Source of the DNA: Parcubacteria bacterium OLB19
GTDB lineage: Bacteria; Patescibacteriota; Minisyncoccia; Phycocordibacterales; UBA918
Assembly (NCBI GenBank): GCA_001567365.1
Contig: JZEL01000016.1
Location: 1-35,609 of the forward strand
Direction: 5' to 3'
DNA: 35,609 bases
Both the position numbers and the translations under genes were made by a program. The notes under the pieces are model-generated. The model had not been told where the DNA came from and did no database searches. It saw only the letters and a program-made list of their open reading frames with translations. Positions 16,256 to 25,092 of the stretch are shown piece by piece; within the stretch, counting starts at the first letter, position 1; every line of letters begins with the position of its first letter.

Positions 16256-19127
16256 CTAGTAGTCGATTTGTCGGTAAAGGAAGGCCGTTTCTGTTTTTTG
16301 GAATAGATAAATCCAATTACTAAGGCGAACATAGGAAATGTTGGAGTTAAGGGCGTTTTGTAGTAAGGGAGTTTGATAATTGTTGTCTAATTCTAAGGAG
16401 ATATCTTCGCTGTTTTCATTATTTTCGTTCACGATTTGGGTAGGATCGGGAATAGCTGAGAAAAGTAGCTCTTCGTTACTGTTATCTTTATGTAGTTTAA
16501 AGTGTTCAATTTCGGTTTTTTGCTCTTCGGTCAACGGGAATTCAATTTCACCTTCACACATTATTTCATTAATCTTCTTCTTGGTGGTGTAGTAAACATA
16601 ACCCGAGCTCACAGTCATATTCCAAGGGGTTAGTATATCTTCCTTGTATTGTTGTTGGAAGTTTTCAACGGCGATACGAGTTTTGTCATCAAAGATTCCC
16701 GTAGTCACAACTTCGCTAGACACATATTTTTTAAGAAATTCTTGTAGTTTTATAACCTCATCGGAATTATTGTCATAACCTTGTCGTAAATAGGTGTTTA
16801 GATAAGGTTCGCAATTAGGTACAATGTTGCTGTAATTGAGCATTTGACCTTCTGGTACCAAACCGACTGAAAGTTTATATTCAGCAACAACGCTTTCGTA
16901 AGGTTTTTTCTCCTTACTACTTTTATTTCCATGTAGACCGACGAGTTGTGCACTGTTGGTGTATATACCATCTTTAATATTTGTTGGTAAGTTTATGGAG
17001 TAGGTAATAGTAATAGTTTCACCGTTTTTAATGGTTTCTAGTGGCCAAGTTTGTTCGCTTAAGATATTGCCATTTTCATCTCTTAGGGTATCAATTAAGA
17101 GTGAGTCAAATACTGGTCCGCCATGACTGATTAGTTTTACGGTGTAATTCACTGTATCTCCAGCTTTAGCGAAGGCTTTATCGGCGGTTTTTTCTAGATT
17201 TACCTGAGCAGGGAAGGTTTTGCTGGAAGTTTCTTGCTTGTTATGGCTTTTACTGCAACATAGAGCATTAAAGTATCACTGTTGTCATTGTTGTTGCTAT
17301 CTGGCTGATCACTATAGACAGTAGAATGCAAAGGGAGAGGAAGTTGTGTATTGGTAGCAAAGGAAGGTAATATTTTTACCGGAACAGTAAACTCTTTGGT
17401 CTCACCAGCTTTAATATCACCTAAATTCCAAGTAGTTTTTCCATCCAAATTATCTTTATCAATTGGTCCTTTACTAAAATCTAGTGCAGAAAGAGGAAAA
17501 TTGTTTTCCAAAATTACGTTTTTTGCGGTCACATCACCACGATTAAAGATGGTATAGGTGTAAGACAAACCTTCGCCTGGGCGCATTACTTTCTTAGTAG
17601 TGTTTTGTATGCTTAATCCGAGCCATAAATCAGGTTGGCCAAAGGCAATGTCACCATTCCAGTTGCCATAAATATTGAAAATTAGATTAGCCCAGTTGCT
17701 ACCGATAATATTATTATTGGCAATATTAAAAATCGTACTATCGGCATAAGCGTTCCCTGTAGTGATTTCACCATTTCCATTGTTGATTTCGTTATTTCCG
17801 GTTAGAGCGTAGACTTGAACATTGTTAGCAATAGTAGCGTCATTAGTGATATTGGTAATGGCAGAGGAGTTGTTGTTACCTACTGTGTCTGGTGAATAAT
17901 AAAGCCTAATACCAGCACTGGTATTTTCCCATTGCATACCTTCAGGCAAGCCAAAGATTTTACCTGTCCAATCGCCTTGAACACGGATTAACATGCTAAA
18001 ATTATTGGTATTAAAGAAGTTTTGATTTATTTCATTGTGCAAATATGAGGTTGATACACTATTGCCAGTAGTAATATTACTTACTCCCTCACCAGTAATA
18101 GAATTATCGCCTGTACCTGCTGCTACAGTGACATTATTGTTAATATCAGCTGAATTGTTTGAATTTAGGAAACCAAACTGATTTGATTTTTGAGTAAAAT
18201 AAGACTGGAAAAAGTCACTGTTTGGTAACACTAAAGAACCCGCCATGTCAGCAAAATTGTTGAAAACCAATAACAAATAATTAGAGTCAACAATATTTGT
18301 GTTGGCTAGATTAACAATATTAGCGCTAGCGTAAGCATCACCTGTAGTAATGACACCAGATCCGTCAATGCTTATGTTATTACCTGTGTCTGCCACTACT
18401 GTGACATCATTATCTATATTGGCTTGGTTTACCATATCAATGAATACTGTGTTGGGATTGCAAATATCTTGACCACAAGTCGGTGTACTGATGGCTGTGG
18501 TCGGATCAAAAATATCAGAGAAAGTATCTCTCATATCAAAATTTTCATAACCGAGCACGTCTTGTACAAAATCAATTAGTCCTGTTGAATTAACAATGTT
18601 AGTATTTACTACATTCACAAGATCTACATAAGCAACAGCATCACCGGTTTCGGTAACAAAATTACCTGATTCGGTAGTATTGTTGCCGGTCATGGCGGTG
18701 CTGGTAGCTTCGCTGGTGCTAGTGGCAATATTTTCAGCTTCTATGTTGATTATGGGTGATGTCTCGACAATTGCTGGATTAGTGTCGGTTCCATTGCTGA
18801 TATTTTCTTCAGTTTCGCTATTTAAAGAGGTTTCAGAAAGGGATTGATTTTCGTTATTAGTATTTTCTTCGGTTGAAATTTCCTCATCTGATACAGATTC
18901 GGTAGTGATTATGTTGGTGTTAATATTAGATTCTTGAGAAACGGCTGATAGAGCATCGCCCGTTTCGGTGTGTGCTACATTTTCGTTTGGTGTGTCAGTG
19001 ATTTCGTCTGCAAAAACAAAGGATGGTGAGAAAGTATTAAAAACCAAGCAAAAGCCAATATTGATGACAAAAATATCCTTGTAGACTTATTTTTGCTAAT
19101 AATTTTGTTCAGCCAATAATTTTTCAT
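16256..19127 (-). CDS. Large secreted surface protein: TGDA repeats, DUF11, peptidoglycan-binding domain; two frameshifts
   Basis: About 955 residues when joined. It has a signal peptide (MKNYWLNKIISKNKSTRIFL, then SSILAFAWFFNTFSPSFVFA, cleavage before DE), an acidic Ser/Thr/Glu linker, and five or so repeats of the pattern TGNNxxxxGxGxITTGDAYAxAxIVNxxNTNIVxSN (up to about residue 480). A DUF11-type beta domain follows (PGEGLSYTYTIFNRGDVTAKN), then a second one (KAGDTVNYTVKLISHGGPVF), a peptidoglycan-binding-1 domain (DEVIKLQEFLKKY, TGIFDDKTRIAVENFQQQY) and a C-terminal tail. Two single-base losses break it: one at A5 19039-19043, which cuts off the signal peptide, and one at T4 17218-17221 between the DUF11 domains. 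The ATG at 19127 lies inside the preceding gene (32-bp overlap), implying coupling. Probable role: wall-anchored surface or adhesion protein. Confidence 0.75.
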
Positions 19128-19449
19128 AGTAAATTAACAACTTTTGTAGTTGATTCAGCAATATATTTAATTGAGTAATTCGACCTGACTCACTGCTGTT
19201 TGTGGATGACTGGGTGTGTATCAGCACTTCACCATCCTCACTTTGATAGTTTGATTCATAATGATATGAGGTGGTGGTAGATATATTAATATCTTCTATC
19301 ACTTCATCGTTATGTATGGTTTGAATCTTAGTGGTGCCAATACCACCATTGGCGGAAACAGAAACTGAGTTATTTATCACCGTCTCAGCCTTTAAATTAA
19401 AGGGAGTTAGTAAAACCAATAACATTAGACCACTAAAAATTTTGTTCAT
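19096..19449 (-). CDS. Small secreted protein of the surface locus
   Basis: 117 residues with a clear signal peptide (MNKIFSGLMLLVLLTPFNLKA, cleavage before ET). The mature part opens with NSVSVSANGGIGTTKIQT, beta-rich and related in flavour to the repeats of its neighbours, and ends in a leucine-rich helix (ITQLNILLNQLQKLLIYYEKLLAEQN) that could be an amphipathic or coiled-coil segment. GAGAGG lies 14 nt before the ATG. Its 3' end overlaps the start of the large surface protein. No family recognised. The shared operon and secretion signal suggest a partner or chaperone of the surface proteins. Confidence 0.65.
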   Translation of the reverse strand: MNKIFSGLMLLVLLTPFNLKAETVINNSVSVSANGGIGTTKIQTIHNDEVIEDINISTTTSYHYESNYQSEDGEVLIHTQSSTNSSESGRITQLNILLNQLQKLLIYYEKLLAEQNY

Positions 19450-19466
19450 AATATTTTTTACCTCTC

Positions 19467-19534
19467 ACCAAGATCTTGTCTTTGACCAGATCTTGGTAGA
19501 AGTAGGATCAGAGATCCTAACTTCCACATAAATC
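19467..19534 (-). promoter_or_regulatory. Tandem hairpins between surface genes
   Basis: Stem-loops in the 95-bp gap: ACCAAGATCT/AGATCTTGGT (19467-19497), a GGATC-AGA-GATCC hairpin (about 19503-19526) and a short AAATC/GATTT hairpin. None has a long T tract, so mRNA processing, stability or differential expression in the operon is more likely than full termination. Confidence 0.5.
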
Positions 19535-19544
19535 CTAGATTTAT

Positions 19545-20258
19545 TTAGCGAACACGAGTAAGGTTGCGATTTACAACGTTTACTACAACGCTGTCAGATA
19601 GAGCGTCACCAGTAACGATAGTACCTAGGTTGTTTGAAGTACCTGTGTTACCACCGTTTCCAGCTGTAGCGCTACTACCATGACCAGCCATGTGATGATT
19701 CCACTTTGACCATGAGTGAGCTGAAGCGTTTCCGCCATCACCTGCAGCACCTGAGGTACCACCAGCTACACCGTTGTAACCTGTGTTAGCGTTTACAGCT
19801 ACAGTATTACCAACTTTAGCTTTGCTTGAGTTGGTAACTTCAACATCACCACCCAATCTTCCTTGACAACCACAGTCGGTTGTAATTTTTGTGCGGTTAG
19901 TGTTGATTTTGTTAGTGATAGAGCTAAGAGCAGCTGCATCACCAGTTTGAATCAAACCATCATTATTTGATCCACCTGAAGTACCGCCGTTTCCAGCTGT
20001 CGCTCGTGAACCGTGAGCGTTTCCGCCATCACCACCAGCGCCGGTATTACCACCAACTACACTGTTTCCACCAGTATTTGAACCAACGCTCACAGTATTG
20101 TTTACATAAGCACTATTAGTGTTGTTTACAGTTGTGTCGTTGTCGTTGTGCATTGGGTAATAAGCTGCTGCTGGATTGGTAAGAGCTACCATGCTAAGAG
20201 CAACGATGCTACCTACGATTAACATTGACTTTGTATTGCTATAGGTTGTGTGTGTCAT
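19545..20258 (-). CDS. Secreted Gly/Asn-rich two-repeat surface protein
   Basis: 237 residues. The signal peptide is about residues 1-32 (SMLIVGSIVALSMVALTNPAAA, cleavage near AAA/YY). Two long repeats of about 95 residues follow. Each runs NxVxVxxNTGxNxVxGG, a Gly-rich core (GAGGDGGNAHGSRATAGNGG and GAAGDGGNASAHSW), then IQTGDAAA or IVTGDALS and a VVNxxNxN end. Two cysteines (DCGCQG) sit between the repeats. The TGDA/NxN pattern is the one seen in the large surface protein three genes on. It may be a structural surface or fibre-type protein. It is preceded by a structured leader of about 335 nt and a good promoter, which suggests high, regulated expression. No named family recognised. Confidence 0.7.
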   Translation of the reverse strand: MTHTTYSNTKSMLIVGSIVALSMVALTNPAAAYYPMHNDNDTTVNNTNSAYVNNTVSVGSNTGGNSVVGGNTGAGGDGGNAHGSRATAGNGGTSGGSNNDGLIQTGDAAALSSITNKINTNRTKITTDCGCQGRLGGDVEVTNSSKAKVGNTVAVNANTGYNGVAGGTSGAAGDGGNASAHSWSKWNHHMAGHGSSATAGNGGNTGTSNNLGTIVTGDALSDSVVVNVVNRNLTRVR

Positions 20259-20354
20259 AACTTCTACTTATTAATCTAGATAATAATTTAAACTTGAGTA
20301 TGACTTTGACGTGCGGTCGTAAATGGTTGTACGAACTGATGTCAAACTTAACTC

Positions 20355-20380
20355 GTGAACGGTACCGTAGTACTGTTCAC
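20355..20380 (-). promoter_or_regulatory. Leader hairpin upstream of the surface gene
   Basis: GTGAAC and GTAC pair with GTAC and GTTCAC around a 4-nt loop with one mismatch, within the untranslated leader of the gene starting at 20258. Confidence 0.4.
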
Positions 20381-20471
20381 ATAAAGATCTAGATATGTAA
20401 TACATAAGTGAGTATTAATCCTAACCTCTATGTAAACAGAACCAGACAACTTTACGTAAATTTATAGACAC

Positions 20472-20495
20472 AAAAAACTTGCGCTGGGACGCAAG
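20472..20495 (-). terminator. Intrinsic terminator inside the leader
   Basis: On the minus strand CTTGCG, a six-base loop, CGCAAG and then T6. It sits about 100 nt after the predicted start of transcription and 214 nt before the surface gene, so it either ends a short RNA or acts as an attenuator. Confidence 0.7.
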
Positions 20496-20594
20496 AAAAT
20501 ACGGTGGTGATGATTTTGGGACTGTGTTAATTGTTCATGTAAAGTTATCATAACAATCTCGTTTACAATCGGACCCCCACCAGAATGTTAACGT
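20474..20594 (-). ncRNA. Candidate ~120-nt leader RNA or attenuator
   Basis: Bounded by the promoter at 20601-20628 and the terminator at 20472-20495 with no reading frame of note. It contains a G-rich patch (TCTGGTGGGGGTCC) and later C/A-rich CATCACCACCG, which can pair in part. No known RNA family recognised. The partial likeness of its G-rich patch to one arm of the long stem at 20710-20782 is noted. Confidence 0.35.
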
Positions 20595-20600
20595 AAGGTA

Positions 20601-20628
20601 ATTTTATACCCGTGGTGGTAGCTGTCAA
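20601..20628 (-). promoter_or_regulatory. Promoter of the surface-protein leader
   Basis: Perfect -35 TTGACA (20623-20628), 16-bp spacer, -10 TAAAAT (20601-20606) on the minus strand. This is one of the few promoters here with a consensus -35. Confidence 0.65.
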
Positions 20629-20709
20629 TTTTTTACTGTTGTTCTTTTTAAGTGCAGAACAGAGAATTTTGTTTGTCAAAGGTGTTATGCTTTAAATGTC
20701 AATATAAAA

Positions 20710-20782
20710 CAGCCCCCACAGAAGGTTGGCGTACGGGGGAAAGACAATGAAGTCTTAGTACGCCAACCTTCTGTGGGGGCTG
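20710..20782. repeat. 25-bp perfect inverted repeat / long stem-loop
   Basis: Arms 20710-20734 and 20758-20782 are exact reverse complements (starting CAGCCCCCACAGAAGGTTGG). The 23-nt centre holds a further 5-bp hairpin (AAGAC/GTCTT). It is G+C-rich within an AT-rich gap and lies after the tsaD terminator, with TTTTATATT following on the minus strand. It could be a transcribed structured RNA or a small palindromic element. Confidence 0.7.
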
Positions 20783-20809
20783 AAATAAAAACAGGACTAT
20801 AAGTCCTGT
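20783..20809 (-). terminator. Terminator of tsaD
   Basis: ACAGGACT, loop TAT, AGTCCTGT, then TTTTTATTT on the minus strand, 41 nt after the tsaD stop. Confidence 0.8.
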
Positions 20810-20849
20810 AGCTGGTCATTTTATATACCGAAATGAATGATAATGCAAC

Positions 20850-22019
20850 TTAAGCCAAAGATTTGTTACCGTCAGCTTTTATGGTGTTAGCGAATTCTTG
20901 TGGTGATAATGATTCCAACATTTTTGCGTGTCCAGCTAAGGCAATCATAATACTGTTGTCGGTTGATAACTTAGGATCTGGTATATACGTGTGTAGGTGA
21001 GGGAAGTGTGAAGGTGAGCTAAGTGATACCACTGCTTGTCGTAATTTTTTATTAGCAGAAACTCCACCACCGAGTATGACAGAGTTGACCGAAAATTCAG
21101 TAATAGCTTTGCTGAGTTTTTTAATTAAAACTTCAACTACTGCATCCTCAAAATCACGAGCTAGTGCTTGTTTATCTTTTTCATTTAAAACCTTGTCTTT
21201 AGTTGCATATAAAACGGCAGTTTTAAGACCAGAAAAAGAGAAGTCTAAATCACCAGAATTGAGCATTGGTCTAGGTAGGTCTGCAAATGGTGGCAGGTTC
21301 TCCGTTCTGGCAATCTCGGCTAGGCGATGTATCTCTGGACCACCAGGGTAAGGTAGTCCGATCAGTCTTGCTACCTTGTCAAAGGCTTCGCCAACTGCAT
21401 CATCGCGAGTTTGGCCAACTTTTTTATACTGACCCCAATTTTCCATAAGAATCAGTTCCGTGTGTCCGCCAGAAACTAATAATGCTAAGCTTGGAAATTG
21501 CAAATCGGCTAATTTATAACCATCAAAAATTGAAGCCAAAATATGTCCTTCCATATGATCAATAGACACTATCTTTGTATCCCAAAGATAAGCCAGTGCC
21601 TTAGCAAAATTTATTCCCACCCAAAGTGCTGGTTCCAAGCCTGGTCCAGTGGTAACCGCTATGAGATCAATTGGTTGCCGACCGTAGGTTTTATGAAAGT
21701 CTATAAGTTGATGAGCTAGACCATCTTCTCGACTTAACAGTTTATGTATTTGAGAAGTTTCCTTGTCGGTAAGGGTGGGTGTGAAATCTTTAGGTAATTT
21801 AGCTTCATTAACAGCCTTTTCAAGCATGGGTAAGATGGTGACTATATGTTCACGTTTAGCTAAAGCAGGAAAGACACCCCCATACTCTTTGTGAGTCTCA
21901 ATTTGCGAAAAGAGAGCGTTACCCAAAATTTCATATTTAGCAAAAGGAAAATCACCATCGGCTTCGATGATGCTGATAGCGGTTTCGTCACAGCTGGTTT
22001 CAATAGATAGAATTAGCAT
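20850..22019 (-). CDS. tsaD: tRNA N6-adenosine threonylcarbamoyltransferase TsaD
   Basis: 389 residues. TsaD transfers the threonylcarbamoyl group to A37 of ANN-decoding tRNAs, working with TsaB and TsaE. It opens LILSIETSCDETA, carries the metal-binding HMEGH (155-159), the LLVSGGHTEL phosphate loop, the GEAFDKVARLIGLPYPGGP segment and the closing VILGGGVSANKKLRQ. It is about 45 residues longer than the usual 340; the extra length falls mainly at residues 75-112 (a charged insert). The frame is intact and it is monocistronic with its own terminator. Start at ATG 22019. Confidence 0.96.
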   Translation of the reverse strand: MLILSIETSCDETAISIIEADGDFPFAKYEILGNALFSQIETHKEYGGVFPALAKREHIVTILPMLEKAVNEAKLPKDFTPTLTDKETSQIHKLLSREDGLAHQLIDFHKTYGRQPIDLIAVTTGPGLEPALWVGINFAKALAYLWDTKIVSIDHMEGHILASIFDGYKLADLQFPSLALLVSGGHTELILMENWGQYKKVGQTRDDAVGEAFDKVARLIGLPYPGGPEIHRLAEIARTENLPPFADLPRPMLNSGDLDFSFSGLKTAVLYATKDKVLNEKDKQALARDFEDAVVEVLIKKLSKAITEFSVNSVILGGGVSANKKLRQAVVSLSSPSHFPHLHTYIPDPKLSTDNSIMIALAGHAKMLESLSPQEFANTIKADGNKSLA

Positions 22020-22085
22020 ATGAATATAACAAAACTATACAAGATATCGGCTGTAGTGCAAAGGTGCATTTGTAATCATTAATCT

Positions 22086-22139
22086 TTAGACACAAAATTT
22101 CTCGTGCCTCGAATTTTTGTGTCCGATACAGGACTTGAA
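22086..22139 (-). repeat. Second copy of the tRNA-Val 3' end plus flank
   Basis: 54 bp identical to 22216-22269, which comprises the last 20 nt of tRNA-Val and 34 nt of its 3' flank. Offset 130 bp. The T-stem is not completed upstream, so this is not a functional tRNA. Confidence 0.9.
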
Positions 22140-22206
22140 ACTTACAGTTTCAGTACAGGTTGTCGATATTTTTCTCCAAGTATTCAAAAAATATCTGACT
22201 AACCTT

Positions 22207-22217
22207 TTCAAGTCCTT
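22207..22217 (+). repeat. Inverted copy of the tRNA-Val T-loop segment
   Basis: TTCAAGTCCTT on the plus strand matches the T-arm TTCAAGTCCTG of the minus-strand tRNA in opposite orientation, abutting the inner edge of the tRNA-proximal direct repeat. Confidence 0.6.
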
Positions 22218-22269
22218 AGACACAAAATTTCTCGTGCCTCGAATTTTTGTGTCCGATACAGGACTTGAA
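22216..22269 (-). repeat. tRNA-proximal 54-bp repeat unit
   Basis: Original copy of the 54-bp direct repeat: 3' third of tRNA-Val plus downstream DNA that itself contains the inverted pair ACACAAAATTT / AATTTTTGTGT. Confidence 0.9.
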
Positions 22270-22322
22270 CCTGTGACCTCTACAATGTCAATGTAGCGCT
22301 CTACCAGCTGAGCTAACCGGAC
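22250..22322 (-). tRNA. tRNA-Val(GAC)
   Basis: Acceptor GTCCGGT with ATCGGAC, D-arm GCTCAGCTGGTAGAGC, anticodon stem CTACA/TGTAG with loop TTGACAT (anticodon GAC), T-arm ACAGGTTCAAGTCCTGT, discriminator A, no encoded CCA. Confidence 0.95.
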
Positions 22323-22388
22323 AGTGGATTGAGTATACAATATTATTACTTTTTTAAAAGCTTAATCTTCAGTGTAACCAAAATGATG

Positions 22389-22408
22389 ACGATATAGTAT
22401 TATATCGT
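22389..22408. promoter_or_regulatory. Palindrome upstream of glmS
   Basis: ACGATATAGTATTATATCGT, an 8-4-8 perfect inverted repeat 30 nt before the glmS ATG, containing a TATTAT-like -10. It could be an operator or a 5' UTR hairpin. No glmS ribozyme motif is recognisable. Confidence 0.45.
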
Positions 22409-22437
22409 ACAAATTTATTAATTTAGGATTTACGATC

Positions 22438-24252
22438 ATGTGTGGAATATTTGGTTATGTGGGTAGTAACAGAGCGACGCCGATTTTGATCAATGGTTTA
22501 AAAGCACTTGAATATCGTGGTTATGATTCGGCAGGCATATTTGTTAGCGATTGCGGATCGGTAAAAGCAGTTGGTCCGGTGGTAAACCTTGAGAGTAAAA
22601 TACCACAAGGAATGAATGGTAGTACTGGTATTGCCCATACCCGTTGGGCAACCCATGGTGTACCGTCTGAAGCCAATGCCCATCCTCATCATGATAAAAG
22701 TGAATCAATTTGGTTGGTGCATAATGGCATTATTGAAAACTACAATGAGCTTAAATCAGAAATGCAAGCTAAAGGTATTAATTTTTACTCCGAAACCGAT
22801 ACTGAGGTTTTAGCTAAATTGATAGGTACATATTTTGATGGAGATTTAAAACAAGCGGTATTATCAGCTTTGAAACAAGTTCGTGGTACTTACGGTGTAG
22901 CGGTAATGCATGATCAAGATGCTAGTCAGGTGGTGGTGGCGAGAATGGGTAGCCCGATCGTAATTGGGGTGGGTTATGATGGAAATTACATATCATCCGA
23001 TCCTTCTGCGCTTTTGGCTTACACTAAAGAAGTGGTTTATTTGGAGGATGGTGAAGTGGCGGTGGTGACCGGTAGTGCTTGCGAGGTTGAAAGTATAAAA
23101 GGGGATAAAATTGAAAAAACAACTGAAATTATTGATTGGGACCATACTGCTATTCAAAAAAATGGTTACGCTCATTTTATGTTGAAAGAGATTTTTGAGG
23201 CTCCTAAAGTGATAGAAGATACAATAAGAGGACGAGTAAGTGCTAATGGTTCAGTAAAGTTGGGTGGAGTAGAAGCGGTCCTACCAAAACTAAAAGACTT
23301 AGAACGACTGCAGATTGTTGGTTGTGGTTCAGCTTTTTATGCTGGTTCGGTTGGTAAGTATATGCTTAAAGAGTATGCGAATTTGCCAGTTGAGGTAGAG
23401 TTGGCTAGTGAATATCGTTATACCAAGCAGATTTTTGATAAAAACACCGCTCTTCTAGCTGTTACTCAATCAGGGGAGACGGCTGATACTTTGGCTTCAT
23501 TACGTTTAGGTAAAGAACATAAAGTTTTGACTTTAGGTGTGGTTAACGCTGTTGGTTCTACCATTGCTAGAGAAACTGACGCCGGTGTTTATAACCATGC
23601 TGGTCCAGAGATAGCTGTGGCCTCTACCAAAGCCTTCATTTCACAACTTACAGTCTTTGCTCTTCTAACACTACTTTTAGGTAAAGAGCGAGGGGTGCTG
23701 AATGAGAAGGAGTCGCGTGATATCGCAGAATCAATTGTAAACTTGCCAAAGGTACTAAAATCAGTGCTTGATGAATCTGCTTTTATAGAAGAAGTGGCGA
23801 AAAAATACGCTAAGTATGACAATATGATGCTTATTGGTCGTAAATTACACGCGCCCATTGCTTCTGAAGGAGCTTTAAAGATTAAAGAAGTGTCATATAT
23901 ACACGCCGAAGGATATGCTGGTGGTGAGTTGAAGCATGGTCCGATCGCGCTTTTACACGATGGTTTGCCAGTTATTGCTTTATTGCCTCAGGATGATGTT
24001 TACGAAAAAATGTATTCAAACGTTGAAGAAGTAAAGGCGAGAAGGGCACCAGTTTTAGCTATTGCCAATATTGGAGATGAAAAGATAGGAAAATTGGCCG
24101 ATGATGTGATTTTCACACCCAAAACCCATCCTATACTTCAGCCAATCGTCACCTCGGTTGTGTTGCAACTTCTATCTTATTACACCGGAGTCGGTAAGGG
24201 GTATGATGTTGATCGTCCACGCAATTTAGCTAAAAGTGTGACAGTGGAGTAA
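22438..24252 (+). CDS. glmS: Glutamine-fructose-6-phosphate aminotransferase (isomerizing)
   Basis: 604 residues, full length. It makes glucosamine-6-phosphate, the first committed step to UDP-GlcNAc and peptidoglycan. The N-terminal glutaminase domain starts MCGIFGYVG with Cys2 as nucleophile, then HTRWATHG and the HNGIIENY substrate motif. Two SIS isomerase domains follow (GCGSAFYAGSVGKYM and TQSGETADTLASLRLGKEH; then LIGRKLHAPIASEGALKIKEVSYIHAE), and it closes with DVDRPRNLAKSVTVE as in nearly all GlmS. The frame is intact. It supports an authentic peptidoglycan pathway together with murJ. Confidence 0.97.
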   Translation: MCGIFGYVGSNRATPILINGLKALEYRGYDSAGIFVSDCGSVKAVGPVVNLESKIPQGMNGSTGIAHTRWATHGVPSEANAHPHHDKSESIWLVHNGIIENYNELKSEMQAKGINFYSETDTEVLAKLIGTYFDGDLKQAVLSALKQVRGTYGVAVMHDQDASQVVVARMGSPIVIGVGYDGNYISSDPSALLAYTKEVVYLEDGEVAVVTGSACEVESIKGDKIEKTTEIIDWDHTAIQKNGYAHFMLKEIFEAPKVIEDTIRGRVSANGSVKLGGVEAVLPKLKDLERLQIVGCGSAFYAGSVGKYMLKEYANLPVEVELASEYRYTKQIFDKNTALLAVTQSGETADTLASLRLGKEHKVLTLGVVNAVGSTIARETDAGVYNHAGPEIAVASTKAFISQLTVFALLTLLLGKERGVLNEKESRDIAESIVNLPKVLKSVLDESAFIEEVAKKYAKYDNMMLIGRKLHAPIASEGALKIKEVSYIHAEGYAGGELKHGPIALLHDGLPVIALLPQDDVYEKMYSNVEEVKARRAPVLAIANIGDEKIGKLADDVIFTPKTHPILQPIVTSVVLQLLSYYTGVGKGYDVDRPRNLAKSVTVE

Positions 24253-24351
24253 AATATAAAAATACCTTTTGACTTAACTGTTAATTCATTATAGATTTAA
24301 TCTAGAAGTTTTTCTTGTAATTTAACATTTTAGAGCAAAAAGGAGCTAATA

Positions 24352-25009
24352 ATGATAGCTGCGGTCACAAACCCTCAACCTATTATTTTTCGTTTTTCTG
24401 GATTACCAGAAGGTGATAAAGAATCACAGCATATTACCAGTCTCTCAGATAAGTACTTAGGCGTTTATCTCCATTATGGCGCAGTGACTCGTATATTAAA
24501 TCGTGATTCAATTCTTATTGGTGTTTTCTATAATACAGAAAATAATTCTGTAATGATGCGACATTCTACAAATATTAGTGAACTTGGAAAAGCTGTCTCC
24601 ATGTTTGCTACTAGTCGCACAGAATTGGATGGTGGTTTTGGTATTGTGATCAGTATTCCATTTCTTCATTACGAAGTTTTACCAAAAGATCAAGAAGAGG
24701 AATCTGAATCAGATGATAACGATATTCAAAGTATAGTTTTAAGTCGGGCTAGGTATGGGTTTGGTGGATGGTTATATACAAAAATTCTAACTATTTCAAA
24801 CTTTTCAACGCAAGACCTGCAAATAAGTGATTCAAATCTAGTTATTGTTATAGCTGAAGGTGAGGGGATGATTTATTTGAATGATTCTCCTGTTTCTTTT
24901 AGTGCTGGAGATGTGATTAGGTTAAAAAAAGGATGACACTTATCAATTACAAGCTCTGGGTGAGACTCTAACTTGTTTGATGATAGGAGTTGCGTTTCCT
25001 GAACTTTAA
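24352..25009 (+). CDS. Hypothetical protein with cupin-like C-terminus, one frameshift
   Basis: About 218 residues once one base is removed from the A7/GG run at 24924-24932; the joined end reads AGDVIRLKKDDTYQLQALGE and stops at 25009. As written it stops early at 24936, cutting the cupin barrel. The last 60 residues (LQISDSNLVIVIAEGEGM, YLNDSPVSFSAGDVI) have the GEGxxxxx...AGDxIxLxxxxxHxL rhythm of a cupin fold without the metal-binding histidines (Tyr-Gln where His is usual). The N-terminal part is unrecognised. A strong AAAGGAG precedes the ATG by 8 nt and a terminator follows. Function unknown. Confidence 0.6.
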
Positions 25010-25018
25010 TTTTTTTTC

Positions 25019-25056
25019 AAAAAAACGGCTGATATGCATAAAATCAGCCGTTTTTT
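25019..25056. terminator. Bidirectional terminator
   Basis: AAAAAACGGCTGAT paired with ATCAGCCGTTTTTT, 9-nt loop, between convergent genes. Confidence 0.9.
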
Positions 25057-25092
25057 CATTTATCACGTAAGTAAAACTGTTTACTTACTCAC

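Noticed and set aside
22086-22340. Minus-strand reading frame of 84 codons over tRNA-Val
   Set aside because: It reads through the tRNA and both repeat copies; the protein-like repeats are just translated tRNA sequence.
22340-22437. glmS ribozyme upstream of glmS
   Set aside because: The leader is under 100 nt and shows none of the ribozyme's conserved core; only a simple palindrome is seen.
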